Below are positions 23,211 to 36,400 of a stretch of 64,000 nucleotides of DNA, in pieces. This DNA is from Eremomyces bilateralis CBS 781.70 (Eukaryota > Ascomycota > Dothideomycetes > Eremomycetales > Eremomycetaceae). Every line of letters starts with the position of its first letter. Within the stretch, counting starts at the first letter, position 1. Position numbers and translations under genes: made by a program. A model generated the notes under the pieces. That model was not told where the DNA came from. It made no database searches and was given only the letters and a program-made list of their open reading frames with translations. The stretch lies in NCBI RefSeq assembly GCF_010015585.1, contig NW_022985081.1:62001-126000 (forward strand). The letters are read 5' to 3'.

Positions 23211-25285
23211 TTATTGCATAGGGGGAAGAGGAGGATGCATGGCTGGGGCGGTGGCGTAGTGCTCCCATTGGAATGGATTGCCCTTCCCGATGACGCCAGG
23301 CGGCACATGTGTATTCTGCAAAACACGTTAGCAACGATCCTCAAGATACGAATATCCCGAAAGAAACCCACCTCCTCGATGACGCTACCCGGCTTCACGA
23401 TCACCCCCCTGCCAATCTTCACCCCACCCCCGATAATCGATCCCGCGCCGATCACCACATTCTCCGCAATATCGATCGCCTTCCCCACCACGTGCCCCTT
23501 CTTCCCCTTCGGTTCTACGGGGTTCATCAGCACCCGCGGATCCTCGATGCCCACGTCGCCGCACAGCGTAACGTTCGCGCCCACTCGCGTGCCCGCGCCC
23601 ACCTTCACGCTGCATGGGTCTAGGATCGTGCAGTGCGGGCCGATCACCACGTCGTCGCCGATTTGGATATTGTACCCGTACAGGCAGGAAAACGGCGCCT
23701 CGACCACCACTTCGTGGCCCAGGCGCGCGAAGAAGCCGCCGCTGAAGCGCGACTCTTGGTAGCCGAGGACGCGCTTGAGGAGGCGCTCTTTCTCGGTGTC
23801 GGAGATCTCGCTGATGGGCGAGGCGGCAGCGTTGTAGCGCATGAGGGCGAGATGGCAGTTGGCGCGGTCCGCTTTGAGGATGTCGGAGTAGGGGAGGTAG
23901 GGGTCGCCGTTCGTCATGCGCGACTTTTGCATGGCGGGATCTAGCTCCATGGGAGGGTGATGGTGGGTATGCGTGGGAGGGAGTGGTGGGGCAGGGGAGT
24001 AGTAGGAAGGCGTTCTTGGGTGGGGGGTGTTGAACGGCGGTGTGGTATTGTGCGCAAGCGCGCGTTGTGCGGTGTTGGAAAGGCTGGGTTTCGTCAGGAT
24101 GGTCTTGGATGGTCATCTCTTCAGGTTGACTTACTTGGTGCTGATGCTACTCGGCTGGTGATAGCTTGAGTTCGACCGTTCGGTAGTCGGTCGTGACGGC
24201 ATCTGGTGGGAGTATTCGGAGGGACGCTCAGGGTATGCACCACTGCTGGTATTCCCATGGTCATACGGCGGAGGTGCCCACGACGGCGGCGGAGGCGGGG
24301 CTTTTCGCTCATCATCGACGCCGATAGGTCGCGCTTGCGTCCCATGACTGTCGGGGAACGAGTGGGCCGGTGGACGGGGCACCAAGGGGGAATGCTGCGT
24401 CGTCTGTTTCTCCTCGACCTTGCTCTGCAGCGGCGCTTTCGTCAACGGCTGGGTTCGCATTGTCGCGGTGGGCTTGGATGCATATCCTTCGCAGGTGAAC
24501 CCGCCGCGGAGACAGTTCGCGCACTCGGGTTTCTGCTCGTCACATTTCTTCTTGCGCTTGCGACAAGTGTGGCAGCCGGTTTTAGTGCGGTTGGCGAACA
24601 TGCGTTTGCGATTCTTGGTTCGGTCGACTTGGACGCCGGCCGAAGTCAACTCGATGTGTGCCGGGAGATTCGACATGATACTGTCGTTAGGTGAGGACAA
24701 TCCTGGGTTCGAACCATGCTGAGGCAGAGGGGTGCCATTTGAGATGGATTGAGATCCACTATCCTCGCGATAGTGGTGATGATTGTTCTGGTGCTCGGAA
24801 TACACAGGCGGGTATCGGGGAGGCTCCGGCGCATACGACTGCTCGGGTCTCACGGGTCGTCGGGAGTGGTCTTGGTCTGGGGAAGGGTTCATGGCGACCC
24901 GTTTCGCCACGTCTGCATCGGCCTCGCTAATGCCGTTCACCGATCCGTCGGATCGCTTTCGCTTGGTCTGATCATGTCGCATATCATCTGGAGCACCGTG
25001 ACTGTGACTGTGTCCGTTCTGGTAGGTGCCATTCGCAGTCCCACGATCCCATCCATTATGCTGAGACGTTGTTTCGGGTCGAGGGGCATCTGGCCTTTCT
25101 GCATGCCGCGAACTCGAGTCCGCCATGCTGTGCATGCGGTGCACCTCGGGCGGCGTCTGCGAGTTTCTCCCGTTGACGGCAGTGAAGCCCGATACCGATG
25201 TCTCGATGCTGCGTTCCGGGGATGGACTGTTGGAGCTGCCACTTCCAATGTGATGGCTGAGAGTTGAAGATGGTGAAGTGGACAT
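23211..25285 (-). CDS. Zn2Cys6 DNA-binding protein fused to maltose-acetyltransferase-like domain
   Basis: Three exons (24135-25285, 23372-24083, 23211-23315) give about 655 residues. Introns 24084-24134 (GTAAGT donor, CTGAC branch, CCCAG acceptor) and 23316-23371 keep the frame. Residues 1-235 are disordered, Ser/His/Pro-rich. Residues 238-265 form a binuclear zinc cluster, CX2CX6CX6CX2CX6C, after a basic NRKRMFANRTKTG linker. A Pro-rich linker leads to a Mac-type cap (about 440-500: GDPYLPYSDILKADRANCHL) and a left-handed-helix hexapeptide domain (about 500-640) with IGDDVVIGPHCTIL, VKVGAGTRVGANVTL and VVIGAGSIIGGGVKIG turns. The last exon supplies NTHVPPGVIGKG, the normal end of sugar acetyltransferases. 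The usual THP catalytic motif is not obvious. The alternative is two adjacent genes, with the enzyme starting at 23950, but the joining intron is well formed and the frame between is open and protein-like. Confidence 0.82.
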
Positions 25286-28200
25286 CGCTTGTAGAGGGTC
25301 GGGATTGGTCGATGAGCGGTCCAGAAGGCGACGCGCTGCACGGATCAGTTTTCGAGGAACAGGTCAAAGGAGACTCGACCCTCCGAAAAGAGGCTGCGAG
25401 GTCAGAATGGAGGCGCTTAAGGGTTTGGGGGTGGTCCAGAACGACAACGGGATTGCTTCTGGTCGCCGACAAGATGTTCTGTAAGCGCGTGCGGATCCAC
25501 AGACTCGATTCGCGACGCGTGCCGAAGCGATTCGGGAACAATCTACACGAGATGCGATCGCGTGTCGATAAAATCGAATTCCACGCCGTTCTGTCGGACG
25601 TCACAGCGAGGCGCCCTAGGCGACCCGTTGTACAGTTCTGGAGCGGGCCGAATCGTCGAGCTCGTTCCTGGAGGACTTGCAGGGCAGAGGATGCGAAAAC
25701 GACAGACGCAGTGGGGATACGTAAGGCTAGAATCGCGCCAAAGATTGGATGTTGGATGAATCGAAATTGGAAGGATGTGATGGATCAAATGGATCCTGGG
25801 TTTATAGTAAATACGCGCAAGGTGGGCGGTGCTGGTTCTGAGGGGACGGGCGCGGCTGCTGCGGATGCGCAAACGGCTGGGTTGATCGAAATAGACGATG
25901 CGCGGGCCGAGACAGAATTGGGCGATAGGCCGGTGCACGAGCAGCGCAACGGGATTGGAGAAGCGTGGTGCTTTTTCCTGCGTGGGTGAAGGTCCAGCTG
26001 TTGATGTGAGCTGTTCCCCGCCGATGAGCAAAAGGAACGACGAATTCCTGGACCCAAGGCCCAAATAATTGCTCGAGCCGGGTGGTTGGTGTGATGCGCG
26101 GGACGGAGGGTCAAGTATAGAGGTTGGAGAGGGTCCAACGCAACCACGATTCCAAGTTTATATGGCGGAACAACCGCACTAGTCTAGCAGATGCAAAAGC
26201 GATCGGAGAGGGTATGGAAATAGCGGAACGATCGGAGCCGTTGGGTAGATACTGGGGGAGATGAGCAATCCCGATGAAGGAGGGAGAAAATACGGTGACA
26301 ATAGGGATGGGATGGGGGGAGGGGGAGGAGAGGGATTGAAGTAGTCCCAAGCTGCCTGGCGCGGGAGAACTGGTCTTTTGCGACTAACGCACCGCTGCCC
26401 TACGGCCTACAGGAGGGTCGGGTGAAGACTGACGACTGACGAGAGGTGGTGGACGGGGAGAAGAGAGCCAAAGGGGAACGATATGAAGCGGAACTACTGG
26501 ATCGCTAGCGGCAGCACCGTGCTATCATTGGCCCGAGGAGCGTTACAGCGAATTGGATGGGAGGAAACAGGACGGTATGAAACGGATGAAGGTCGACTTC
26601 GGGCTTCAGTACTTCAAGGGATTTGTTATGAACACCCTGGCTGGCATCATCCTATGGACAGATCCAAGAGTTTGCTGTTCTTTACTCTATCTCCCCTGTT
26701 GGTCCTGCTCGGTGATATGGGTGATATGGGTGATATGGGTGATATGGGTGATATGGGGGGAACTGGACCGTTGAAGCCTGAAGAGCGGAGTCGAGTATCA
26801 AAAGGGAAGATGGAGGGTGGATCGCTACGATGGTTGGAGTAGAATGCGGATAGTGATGGACCCAAATCCTGTTCCTCGTCAATACTCAATAATATTAATA
26901 GTTCGAATGGCTCATGCTCTTTCTCGCCTCTCCAGGTTCCAGTCTTCAGCGATGGTGCTCTGCACGGCGGCTTTTCTGCTAGGCCCTCAATTGGCTGCAG
27001 TGTCGAGGGCGCTTAATAGCGGGCTGTGCGGAATGGCGTTACCTCTCGGTCATCCCTCGAAGGAGCAGGGAGCGTGGAAGATCCAACACACCACGGGGGA
27101 GGGAGCGCCCGCCAGACGTGGCCGACGGCAATGGAAAATTTGGGGGTGCTGCGGAGCCAAACGCTAGGCGCGGTTGGCTTGGGTGGCTGGGGATTATGGA
27201 CTGCGTCCCAATCCTCCCAACCCAGTCGTTGAACGTTCACCACCTTTGGTCATGCAGCCAGGTGTTGGCTACTACAATTGCTTGAACGGTTTCTACATTA
27301 ATATTATTGCATTTGTTGCTGAATTGGAAGGGGTTCGGACTTTGGAGGTGTTGTGGCTGACTCTGCTCACTGCTGCATGTGCGGAACAACCAACAGGTGC
27401 TCCAGTCGGCAATCCCACGGGACGGGCCACGAGCACCGTCGTCCGTTCTGGTGCTTACCCCTCACCATCCCCTGTCGAAAAACCTCCAGTGCCCACATCC
27501 ACGCCCTGATTGATAGATGGATATCAACATTTCGATGTTGCTTGTTACAATCCTGCATGGGCGCTCATCTCATCTGACCCATTGCATAATGCATTTGATT
27601 AAGTTATTAAGCGGCTCGACAAGCGACTGCAACTGGACTGATCGGATGTATCAAGCCTCAAGGATTCAAGGGGCAGGAACCCTGATCGTCTATTCACGGC
27701 CGTTTGCTAGGCGTCCTACCGATCGCGCTGCTGATTGGCTCGCATGGCGGCGTGATTGCCCTGCTCGGCACAAAACATGCAAGCGCCAGGGAGCAGTCCC
27801 ACATTTTGCCTGCTGCTCGCGTCGCTCATTCGCGGGAGGCCAGGCATTGGCGTCCCGGCCGCTCGGGCGGCTATTTTCAAGGAGTCGCAAAGGTGGCCTC
27901 CTGCACCGGCTGCTGCATGTGCAATCCCAAGCCTCCAATTCATTTGATCCTTTCAGTTCATTGATATTTGATGGTGAGAAAAAAGCAACCAAGCGCCAAA
28001 TTTAACGCACTCCATGTCGATCCCCACTTTTTGGGGGCGGGTTGCTCCTGCCCTCCACCCGCCGCCCGCTGTAGCCGCCTCACACGCCTCCTTCCTCCTC
28101 AAATCCCCCATTTTCTGTGCCGCAATCTGCTTTTTCGCATCCGCCAGCTTTCCCCTTCGAGATACCGATTTAATTCCAATCGCATCCTGCATATAAGAGT

Positions 28201-31200
28201 AATTTGAAACTACTTGGATGTTGTTTCGTATAGCGCTAACGTATGTGGAGGTTGGCGAGCGCTCTCCTTCTGGCGCTTGTATCACCAGTTCACATGTCGA
28301 TCAGTGATCTTTCAAGAGTCTTGAACTGCACTCGAGTTTTAAAGCGCTAGATGGCATGTACATGGCCTTGGATTGCGGTAGATCATTATAATATCTGTCT
28401 GCTGGTCTGGTTTGCTTTAAACGTACAAAGGCACTGATATCTAGGTAAGTATGCTTGTTTTATTGCTATCTCCAACTGTCGTTCTGGCTCTCAGCCTACG
28501 TTGTTCATATCTACGAACCAATCGAGGATATTAGCCAAGTCCGAACCACTGAACCCGCGGGCGGTCTGTCGTAAAGTTTCTTCATGTTGTATTCCTGCGC
28601 GCTTCAAGCCTTCAGGTCAAAATCATCAAAGTCGGACTAGAGTATTATTCACCAACCTACCATTCCTACGTTGGAACAATCCGAATCTCTCCTCGGATGT
28701 GATTCATATTACTACGCCAGGCGCTCATCACCCTCCCAGGTGTGCCTGGAATGCTGAACATGGCACTGAGATGCTGTTCTCAAAAGATTACGTTCACCAA
28801 TCGGAGCAGAGCCAAGTTCACGCACATTCGACACTCTTCATCAAGTATATCCAACTTCGCCCACACACTTGATGAGAAGCGTAAAGTCTCCGAGTTCACC
28901 CATAAGCGCTCGGCGTCACTCAAAAATGATACCAACCTCACCCTAAGACTTTCAAATTCCTAGAGACGGAGATAGCTTCACTACACCGACTGAAGTTCAC
29001 CAATGAACTACCCAACTTCGCCCTTATACTAGTCAACTTCAGTCAACTTCATCCAAAATCAGCACTCAAGGTCGCTTCACTCCAGACATTCTATGCTGAC
29101 ATCAAGAAGGTAAGTATTTAAAATGCAGCATGGAGCGTGTAAATACCCCAAACTTGGTGAGCTTTAGTCGAACTCCTTTTCATCAACACCGTTAGATCTA
29201 CCTAGACTATGCACTCCAACGATAGCCTAGCCAACTCTTGTGGTGGTCTTGTTGAAGCAGCCTACTATCCAGTTAGCAACTCTCAGGCCTGCTATTCTGT
29301 GTCAACCCTTCTATCACACCAACTGTTTGCGGACCTAGGGAGTTGAGGCACAATGCCCCAGCTCTGACCAGCGCTTCTTTGCGAGCATGCATTTCTCACG
29401 CGAGAACAAAGTCGAAAGCGAAAGAGGCCATGTCCGTGATATCCGGTCTGTTCCCAACCAGTAGTTAACATCCACCTCCAAGACCGAACAAATGAAAGAC
29501 GAAACTGCACACCGCATGCGGAGGTTAAGAATCTCGAACTATTGGGTGGCGTCTATCATCCCACGATCCTTAATCCGTCCGTCACTTCTCAAGGAATGGA
29601 AACCCAGCGACACCTCATGATCGTCCTTCAATCCCCCTGCACCGTGCACGATGATTCGCCTCCTCCATACATATAATTATCAGCCCCTCCCAACATCAAC
29701 TCCTGCTATGCGAGCGCCTCAAACATGCACACGGTAGCCGCACCATGCAAACGTCCCAGCGCATGCGCCGGACGTGTGTCACAATCGGGCGTTTGACGAC
29801 CTCGCCTCGTCGGGCCTGGGGTTGGCCAATCCGGGCGGGCTGCGTATAAGATGGAGTTCGAACCCAACAAACGACGTCAACGGTCAATTGTTCAGTTCGG
29901 GGTCACGTTAGCACAGCCTCCGCCATGGCGCTTATGGTGCACTGGGTCGGTGGATGGGCTGCATTGTTGGTTCCTGCGGCTATCAGTCGCAACAGTTGGG
30001 TTGGAATCGCGGTCTTCTGCATCAGGCTGCCTGTGGTTGCTACATAGTAGATGTTGCGTTGAGCATTTGCTATTCAGGGACCATTCCAGCTGTGACTTGA
30101 GGTGCTCTTCATCGGGTGCGACCTGCGATGCGCCCGATGATTTCAGCTGAACCACAAAAGCACAGTGGGCTAGTGCTGCATGTCACAAAGAGGAGGGACA
30201 GCGACCAATCAGTTCGGCTGGCCTCTCGATTAGGTTGGGTTGTCATGCTGCTTAGAGACCGCAAGTTTGGCGTGATTCAATGTGGAAACATTACAGGACA
30301 GGACCATCAACAGACCAGTAGCTAGGCGTTCTGTAAAATAAAACAATAGACTCTAAAAATGAACATTGTGCATAGTCTCGGGACTTCCAGGTGACTTAGC
30401 GATAGAAATAGCCTTGGTACCCCATGGGGTCCTCCGGAATACATCACCACCGAAAAGTCCGGGGAAGTGGGCAGATCTTTTGCTGCGTTTTGACACCGTC
30501 GATGAACGCTGGTGCTCAGAAAATGAACCTCGGAGAGGCACGAGTCTATTCGGCTTCGATTTCGCTCCGAACGGCTCGGCTATTGTCCTAAATATGACTT
30601 CACCTTCATCGGATCAAGGGGTTGCCGACTCCGGACAGGATTTAGATGGGTCAGTTTGTTGTTAGAAGGCCACAAGAAATGGTCAAATTATTTTCAATAG
30701 TCGACGGCGATCCCAGCTCATAGCCCATGAAAAGGCAATTTTAATAACTCTGCTCGGAGTGTTTGCACTATTTGAGTTCATCGATACGGAATACCAAAAT
30801 CAGACATCCAATGAAGAGGTTCAGGGCCAGGGCCGAAATTTTTGCAATCCACGAGTTCTGATTGGTGGACCCCACAAGCCTCGGAGTGTCGGAGTGGCTT
30901 CGGAGGCAGCCGTCAATCACGAGTTTGCCATAAATTTAATCCCACAGAGACGTTCCGAAGGCCAGAAGAATACAGAAACATACGCCAACTACCCCAGAAC
31001 CGATTTCCTACTCCTATGAATGTCAATTCCACCCGACATTGACCGCACTCTCAAGCATTCTCAAGGAATCGTGTCTGTTGTTGTCAATTGACGTCCTAGT
31101 CCTCGGAACAAGCAACGGGTAAGGCGGACACTTGCCACCCACCAACCCGACTTGGACATCTAGAATCTGACTAAGGAAAAGCATCCGGCCTCCATTGAGT

Positions 31201-31284
31201 TGCTGAACACGATTTACCTATTAATCCATCTTCCTATCCGACTCTTGTCTCCTATTTTTCCATCATCCCTAAGAAACCAGTACC
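25286..31284. other. 6-kb gene-poor region
   Basis: No convincing protein gene. Open frames at 25264-25989, 26483-26842, 27174-27509, 27517-28005, 28501-28872 and 30366-30665 lack domains and overlap equally long frames on the other strand. The region just upstream of 25285 is probably the long leader and promoter of the Zn2Cys6 fusion gene. The region before 31285 is pyrimidine-rich, as is common at fungal start sites, and serves hemB. A 9-bp minisatellite lies at 26712-26756. Around 29034 a 10-base unit (AGTCAACTTC) is doubled. Confidence 0.45.
26712..26756. repeat. 9-bp minisatellite, five perfect copies
   Basis: The unit GTGATATGG occurs five times head to tail without mismatch. As the period is a multiple of three, it reads as repeated Gly-Asp-Met in one plus frame and His-Pro-Tyr on the minus strand, but neither frame is a supported gene. 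Confidence 0.95.
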
Positions 31285-32451
<1,167 letters not shown>

Positions 32452-33474
32452 GGGACGGGATGAGACGATTCCGTTCTCATAGCGGTACTGTCAAATAATG
32501 TTGACGCGATGGTGATTGCGAATGGGCATCGGATACCTGTGCATGGCGTTTGGTTGGAGGGGACTCTACCCCCTACAAAATTTATGATGAATGGGTTTGA
32601 TTTATGTGGTATGACAGCATGAGTTATCCGGGGTCACGTTTGCAATGATGATCATCACTCTGTCGGACCATTGTGGATATGGAATGACGATTTGTCACTC
32701 TTCCAGGCCATGCTGTGGATACGAAATTGCGGTTTCGAATGGGCAGTCATTGGTGTTGAAATGATGGCGGTAGGTCCTGTTACGGACGTAACGTTGAGCG
32801 ATAACTGGCTTGCTTGTCTCTTTTCGTTCCGGTCAAGTTGGAACTAAAGAAGTCTTTCCTCATACCGATTCTCACCGCCCATCGCGTCCCATACAAATGG
32901 GGCCTTCTCCTTTCTCCCCACCTCTCACTCTTCAAATTTCTAGTCAACTTCCACTCTTCCAGGCATCAATCCCAAAAGGATCACTATTATTATCACGACT
33001 GGGCTGATCGTGATTGCTTTTCCATTTTAACATTGGAACCGGCATCTTGAACAAGGCATCAATCGTATCATTGTGATTGTCGAATTCCGTTTCATCTTGC
33101 TTCATATTGTGGTGATTGGGCTGCTGCCTGTGGTCGATCGCCACCACCAGGCCACCGCCTCGTATCTCCGTTTCAAGTCACGGGTTTTCGCGACAACGAC
33201 GCATTTCGGCTTTCGCGTTCTCAACTACTTAAACGCGTCGTCAGATCTCGTTCATGATTGTGCAATTTGCATTTGGTTGATTGCTTGGAATTGAATTGAA
33301 TGCTTAATTGAACATTGTTGTGTGCTGCTCATCACAATTGACGAACCATTCTCCAATTGAGGTTACTACCAGCTACCATCCCACTGAATTCACAGAACCC
33401 CTGTCTTATTGTCCCAACTGCGTTATTATCAGATCAGATATATCTCTCCCATCAATCCCCTCCCTTTCGTTACA
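32452..33474. other. intergenic between hemB and ankyrin gene
   Basis: About 1 kb without a supported gene. It contains the hemB 3' flank and the promoter/leader of the ankyrin gene, which is pyrimidine-rich just before its ATG. Confidence 0.5.
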
Positions 33475-36400
33475 ATGGATGCCAGCGCTGTTGTCGTCCC
33501 TTCAGCGGAACTCCCAAGCGTGCCTACTAAGCACAATGAATTCGTTTCCTACATTGCGTCTCACCCCGATGTGACCATTCCGGACCTCACCCATCCGTAT
33601 AGGACCTTCGACTCCCGTTTGCGTGAGGTCTACGCCCAAGTCCCCGACCACGAAGTCCTCAAGGACCCCCTCCTTAATGTCGTCCCCGTTTTTGCCGGCC
33701 ACGAATCGGACATCAAGACCCGTGCTCGCGACCTGGCGAATGAAACGACGGAAGAGAAGGAGAGGTACATCATGTCTCTGAACGACGAAGATCGACGCCC
33801 CACCGGCTCTCCCGCGGTGGTGGGAAGCTTCAAGGAGTTTCAGAACAACTTCAATGTCTTCTCCGAGGGTTCCCTCGTTGATATGGACTGGGACAATGTC
33901 GTCGTTGCCGGTTCCGCCGCGGTGACCCCCTTGATGCCTGTCCCGGAGAAGCATCGAGGCTCGAAGCGGGCCCTTCGCAGCTACTATCACGAGATCCTTG
34001 CCCCTGCGTCTGATGTAGACCTCTTCCTTTATGACCTCACGGAAGAAGCAGCCGTGGAGAAGATCAAGCAGATCGAGACTAAAATTCGGGACTCAATCCT
34101 CCAGGAGACAACCACGGTTCGTACTAAGAATGCCATCACCATCGCGAGTCAGTATCCCACTCGCCACGTTCAGATCGTGTTGCGCATCTACAAGTCCATT
34201 TCGGAGATTCTCACCGGGTTTGACGTCGATTGTTCTTGCGCGGCGTATGATGGCAAGCAAGTCTACGCGTCTCCTCGTGCATTAGCCGCATACATGACGC
34301 AGATCAACCCGATCGATCTGAGCCGACGCTCCCCTTCGTACGAGAACCGCCTTTCCAAATACTCGCGGCGTGGCTTCGAGGTGTACTGGCCCATCCTGGA
34401 CCGGTCGCGGGTGGATCCGACCATCTTCGAACGTAACTTCCCTCGGACCTTCGGCCTTGCACGGCTCCTTGTCCTGGAGAAGCTCCCGAAGAGCTCGGAT
34501 CGTGATGATTACCTCGATCAGCGTCGCCAGGAGCGGGGCCGTCCGGCCATCAACCGGTGGATTCGCCAAGCGCGTCAGTTGAGGGGGAATATCAAAGATA
34601 ACTTCGAGGATGAAGTTGCGGAGTGGGTTGATCAAGGCGAGGTTTCGAACTACCACACTTTCGTAAGTGGATTCTTCGAGAAAGACACAAGTAAATCGAG
34701 CTAATTAATTCTAGACGGTACCTTACGGCGAGAAGTTTCATGCAAGGAAGATTGATAAGCTTCTGTACACCAAGGACTTGCTTCTTAATGCCGAATGGAA
34801 TCAGACGAAGGAACGCGACACCAATCTCCATCGCCACCCAGCCTTCTTTGGCAATGTGGAAGATGTGATCGAGGATTGCTGTGGCTATTGCCCGAAGCCA
34901 GTGACCCCTGAAGATGAGGAGCTTGCCGAGGAGGAAGACAAGATCTACGTCAGCGGCAAGATCTCCTTCATCAAAGATGATCCCGGCCGTCAGCAGATCG
35001 GTAGCTTCAACCCTCTGACTGAAGATGACTGGACTGAGATGGCATACGTCGGCAACACCGCCCGTCTCTGCCAAGCCATCGTCGATCGGGACGTCGAGCA
35101 CGTCCAGGATTGGCTCTCTCAAGAGGGTGCAGATCCCAACCGTCGTGACTACACTGGCCGTACGCCGCTCCATCTGGCAACCATGTGCTCCTCCCCCGAA
35201 GTGGTCAAGTGTCTCGTGGAGCACGGAGCCAAGCTTATTGCTCGTATTGCGGATGGACGGACTGCGTTGCACATCGCGGCCTCTCGGGGAGAGGTGGAGA
35301 TGGTCAAAATCCTCATGGATAAGAGCGAGGCGAATGAAGAGGTGGAGATGGAGATGGAGGACGCGAAGCGGAAGGCTCGAAAAACAGACGGCGCATCGGA
35401 TACGGAAGACGAGTCGATGGCTGGCGTAGAGAATGAAAACGAAGAGGAAAATGAAGGCGAAGAAGATGATGAGGACTATAGTGAGATTGACGAGGATGAG
35501 GAGGATGAAGACAGCCATTCCATGGCTACAGGGTCCTTTGTCAAGGTCTCTCGAGAGAAGCAGGCGCAAGAGCAGACAGAGGTCCCGGAAGATGAGGAAC
35601 ACGAACCGGACTTCTACGACGTCAACGTGCTCGCATGGGATGCTAAATGCTCACCTTTGCACCTAGCAATCATCAATGGCCATACCAACGTGGTGAAAGA
35701 GATGGTCCAGAACTACGGGGCCGATGTCCTGCTTCCCATCAAGCTCATCGACGAGTACACACAGAATGCCAGGGGCGCTATCTTGACGCTCGTCCTGGGA
35801 CTGGCACTACCCAAGGATAAAGCAGTTGAGATGACCGAGCTTCTCTTGGATCTCGGGGCTTCCCCTGCCCAGGCGGATGTCAACCAACAGACCGCGCTTT
35901 ATTATATTGTCGCCCACGGAGCCCATCTCCTAGATACGGTCATCTCCAAAGACGAACCAGGCTTCAAACGCGCGGTTAACCATGTGTCGTTCGCGAACGA
36001 CCAGTGGAACCCTCGCACTATGAGTCTCCTGGCTGCCGCTATCGATAACCACGATATCATCGCTGTCATGAAGCTTCTGGAAAACGGGGCGACGCCTGAG
36101 GTCGATTTCGCCTCGTGGTCCAAGAGCGTCAAGATCTTTGTTGACCAGCGTACCTCCAGAAATTCCCACAACAGGTTCGACAAAGCGTACTTCGAGCAGA
36201 ACACGGAGCAGCCACTGGTGATCGCGATTGAATCCGAGCAACCGGACGTGGCCATTGAACTGGTCAAGGCTGGCGCGGATCCAAACACACTCACTCAGAA
36301 CGGTGCTCGGGTGAAGCAACCGAATTCTCATGCACGTACGTGGACACGAGGTGATACGGTGCTGGATCTCGCCCAAACAAAGCTGAAAGCACTCCGTGAC

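Noticed and set aside
23072-23950. Stand-alone acetyltransferase gene starting at 23950 and reading through 23315-23371
   Set aside because: Reading through the intron destroys the conserved C-terminal HVPPGVIG segment, and the upstream frame joins in phase to the Zn2Cys6 exon.
24708-24722. GGTTCGAACC, a perfect B-box-like palindrome
   Set aside because: It lies inside the coding sequence of the Zn2Cys6 gene in a conserved frame position.
25264-25989. 241-codon plus-strand frame upstream of the Zn2Cys6 gene
   Set aside because: No domain; composition fits a GC-rich leader region, and the opposite strand is equally open.
26483-26842. 119-codon plus-strand frame containing the minisatellite
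   Set aside because: The open frame is explained by the codon-periodic repeat; the rest has no recognisable content.
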